Shown piece after piece: positions 24,228-26,268 of a stretch of 26,268 nucleotides of DNA (position 1 is the first letter of the stretch; each line of letters begins with the position of its first letter). The translations under genes and the position numbers were made by a program. The stretch covers positions 1-26,268 of the forward strand of contig CAYJPT010000013.1 in assembly GCA_964372165.1 (NCBI GenBank), written 5' to 3'. The stretch is from CAYJAD01 sp964372165. Lineage in GTDB: Bacteria; Desulfobacterota; Desulfovibrionia; Desulfovibrionales; Desulfovibrionaceae. The notes under the pieces were generated by a model that did no database searches, was not told the DNA's origin, and worked only from the letters and a program-made list of their open reading frames with translations.

Positions 24228-25985
24228 TTATGCGGTCATTTTATGATGATCCTTAGCTAGAACTTCTTCAAGTAAGTTCTCTTCAGAAGCAAAATTTTCA
24301 TAAAAACTTTTTTCTGCTTGTGAATCACCTATTAAATACATTTCTTCGCCTTGCTGCAAAATATGCTTGGGATCAGGGTTAATATGCATTTTTCCATTAT
24401 TATCTCGTAGGGCTGCAACACTGCAATGACTAAGACTTCTAATACCGCTGCTCATTAATTGTTTATTGTGTAGTTCCTTGCCGACAGTGCTACGAAATAA
24501 TTTTAGCCCCTCATTCAGCATAAATATTTTGCCAGGAGCTAACAAATTAATAATACTGCTGGTCATCATTGAAGCTAGAGAAAGTACTAAGTCAGCACCT
24601 GCAGCGTGCAAAATACCCACGTTACGGTCAAGTGTTGCACGACTAATAATTTGTATATCTGGGCGTAAACGACGACAATAAAGAGTTAAATATATATTAG
24701 TATCATCATCATGTGTGGTAATTAATACTGATGGGCTGGTGCGAATGCCTGCTTCTTCCAATATGTCAATGTCAGCCGCGTCACCAACAATTAGCTTATT
24801 TGCAAGTAGATTATGACGTAAGCGACTGTTTTTATCTACAATATGATATTCACGCTGTGTAGAGTCTAAATGTTGAGCTGCTGCTATACCTACACGCCCA
24901 CCACCTAAAATAAGAATTGGCCCATTTTCTTTGTTGGTTATGCGATCTCCAAGTAATTTATCAACAGACTTAATTTGTTCTTTTGTTCCAGCCATTACTA
25001 AAACAGAGGCGTCAGTAAATTTTGTATCTGGCTTTGGAAAAATAAATTTTCCGCGCTCCCATACTCCTACAACATTGACTCCAGTATCACGCCGTAAACC
25101 GCATTCAAGTAAATTTTGATTAACTAAGCAAGTGCGCATAACTGGTGCTTCTGCAATGATTAAATCACCATATTGATTGATAATACTTGATGGAGCTTGC
25201 TCATTTATAATGCGTCTTGCAAGCGCAACTCCAAGTAATTTATGAAATTGAATGACATGTGTTGCTCCAGCAAGACTAAGAATATCAATGGCATCATCAC
25301 TTTGTACACTAGAAATTATAGGTATATTGCTGTTAACATCACGTGCAGTAAAAGTAATGTTGGTATTACGCATATCATTATCAAGGGCAACAAGCATTGC
25401 AGCATTTTCAATATGCAAATTTTGATAGACCGTGCCTTCATCGTGGTCACCAACAATAGCATTGTAGCCTTGATCTATAAGGTCTAGTGTACTTTGAGCA
25501 TCACTAGTTAGTAATACGCATGTAGTGCCATAGCGTTCAAGTGCATCAACGGTATTTAATGTTAAAGGACTTATACCTACAAAAATAAGATGGTCTTTTG
25601 TTGAGGGTGGCAATGAGCGAGGTGTGCTTTGCTTTCTTTGTGCTTCTAGCCAAGGGGCATAAAAAAATTGAATGAATGTAAATGGCAACATAACTAATAA
25701 CAAAATAACGCCGGATATCATTACTATAATAGAAAATATCCTGCCTGTATCTGAAGTAAAAGTAATATCGCCAAAACCTAAAGTGGACATAACAGTAAGT
25801 GTCCAATAAACCCCTGTAACCCATGAATAAGATTGCCCTTCAAACTGCATTATATAGTGAAAAATAATACTGTACGCAGCAATAAGCAAAATGAGTAACA
25901 TGACAAAACGTAACAAAAAAGCAACATTACGTTTTGCTCCGCGCTGTTGCATAAAAATTGTTAGTTGGGCAGATAAAAATTTCAT
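24228..25985 (-). CDS. Two-TM potassium channel with tandem RCK (TrkA) domains
   Basis: A 585-residue protein has two membrane helices (about 24-45 and 82-107) around a pore loop with selectivity filter TLGFGD (68-73). The filter carries phenylalanine in place of the usual tyrosine of GYG. Two RCK modules follow. RCK-N1 (about 131-255) has a degenerate nucleotide loop (VGISPLT), and RCK-C1 is at about 270-347. RCK-N2 (about 355-475) has an intact GGGRVG loop (361-366 region) and acidic strand end, and RCK-C2 is at about 490-565. RCK modules gate such channels in response to ligands such as nucleotides or calcium, so this is probably a ligand-gated potassium conductance of the inner membrane. 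No Shine-Dalgarno is visible before ATG 25985; a later start is possible but would cut into the N-terminal tail only. Confidence 0.9.
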   Translation of the reverse strand: MKFLSAQLTIFMQQRGAKRNVAFLLRFVMLLILLIAAYSIIFHYIMQFEGQSYSWVTGVYWTLTVMSTLGFGDITFTSDTGRIFSIIVMISGVILLLVMLPFTFIQFFYAPWLEAQRKQSTPRSLPPSTKDHLIFVGISPLTLNTVDALERYGTTCVLLTSDAQSTLDLIDQGYNAIVGDHDEGTVYQNLHIENAAMLVALDNDMRNTNITFTARDVNSNIPIISSVQSDDAIDILSLAGATHVIQFHKLLGVALARRIINEQAPSSIINQYGDLIIAEAPVMRTCLVNQNLLECGLRRDTGVNVVGVWERGKFIFPKPDTKFTDASVLVMAGTKEQIKSVDKLLGDRITNKENGPILILGGGRVGIAAAQHLDSTQREYHIVDKNSRLRHNLLANKLIVGDAADIDILEEAGIRTSPSVLITTHDDDTNIYLTLYCRRLRPDIQIISRATLDRNVGILHAAGADLVLSLASMMTSSIINLLAPGKIFMLNEGLKLFRSTVGKELHNKQLMSSGIRSLSHCSVAALRDNNGKMHINPDPKHILQQGEEMYLIGDSQAEKSFYENFASEENLLEEVLAKDHHKMTA

Positions 25986-26253
25986 ACATTTTTTTTAATG
26001 ATAATTTACATTAAGAGCAATATATTTTTGTCACTCACACAAATAAAATTGCTTATGCGCTTAACTAGTATAAAATAAACATGAAATTTAAAAAAATCCT
26101 CATATGAACATTGTGTACGTATTTTTTCGATAGTAAGTGTTACTCATTGCATTATTGTGGGATTGATAAAATTTATTGAGCACCTTTGGATTAATGTAAT
26201 ATTGACATATCACATGTATGAGATAATATTTAATGACAGTGCATGGGCATATT
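25986..26253. other. AT-rich intergenic region, no gene seen
   Basis: Apart from the promoter expected for the leftward channel gene, I find no open frame with a ribosome-binding site, no tRNA and no strong hairpin here. Confidence 0.5.
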
Positions 26254-26268
26254 TTATGGAAATGCTGA
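26254..26268 (+). repeat. Possible start of a third copy of the 41-bp repeat, cut by the window end
   Basis: The last 15 bases (TTATGGAAATGCTGA) match the first 15 bases of copy 2 (TTAAGGAAATGCTGA) at 14 positions, in the same orientation. The palindromic arm would lie beyond the window. Confidence 0.5.

Overview
The window is about 26.3 kb of AT-rich bacterial chromosome (GC in the high thirties percent by eye) carrying a complete division and cell-wall (dcw) cluster. The gene order is mraZ-rsmH-ftsL-ftsI-murE-murF-mraY-murD-ftsW-murG-murC-murB-ftsQ-ftsA-ftsZ. MurE has the DNPR motif of meso-diaminopimelate enzymes, and FtsI carries a C-terminal PASTA domain. FtsQ and FtsA are both present, murB sits between murC and ftsQ, and ddl is absent. 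With the fused membrane/spermidine-synthase protein and the HD-GYP protein, this points to a Gram-negative bacterium of the Desulfovibrionales type with an AT-rich genome. That placement is inferred from gene order and protein character; I cannot name the genus.

Layout. (1) 1-1724: a leftward gene for a membrane-anchored spermidine-synthase-like protein. It is framed by two copies of a 41-bp palindromic repeat in inverted orientation (40/41 identical) and ends in a short bidirectional terminator overlapping its stop codon. (2) 1916-4347: a leftward pair, pyruvate kinase followed 2 bp later by an HD-GYP protein (likely cyclic-di-GMP phosphodiesterase). (3) 4348-5064: a very AT-rich divergent intergenic region. 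Its right end holds the dcw promoter and four GTGG boxes at exact 10-bp spacing, the likely MraZ operator. (4) 5065-22582: the rightward dcw operon of 15 genes with very short gaps or overlaps. Its genes make UDP-MurNAc-pentapeptide (MurB-F), lipid I and II (MraY, MurG) and the divisome (FtsL, Q, I, W, A, Z). (5) 22583-23060: a non-coding stretch packed with hairpins, ending in a strong intrinsic terminator. Its hairpins include one with a CU-rich loop complementary to the GGAGAGG ribosome-binding sites of ftsZ and mraY. (6) 23061-25985: a leftward pair, a two-TM potassium channel with two RCK (TrkA) modules and an HlyD-type membrane fusion protein. (7) 25986-26268: no gene; the last 15 bases look like the start of a third copy of the 41-bp repeat.

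Ribosome-binding sites move three starts from the longest open frame: ftsI starts at 6860, murE at 9010 and ftsW at 14416. murF uses GTG. The parts most likely to be new are the flanking palindromic repeats, the structured 3' region of ftsZ with its candidate small RNA, and the regularly phased MraZ boxes that run into the mraZ ribosome-binding site.
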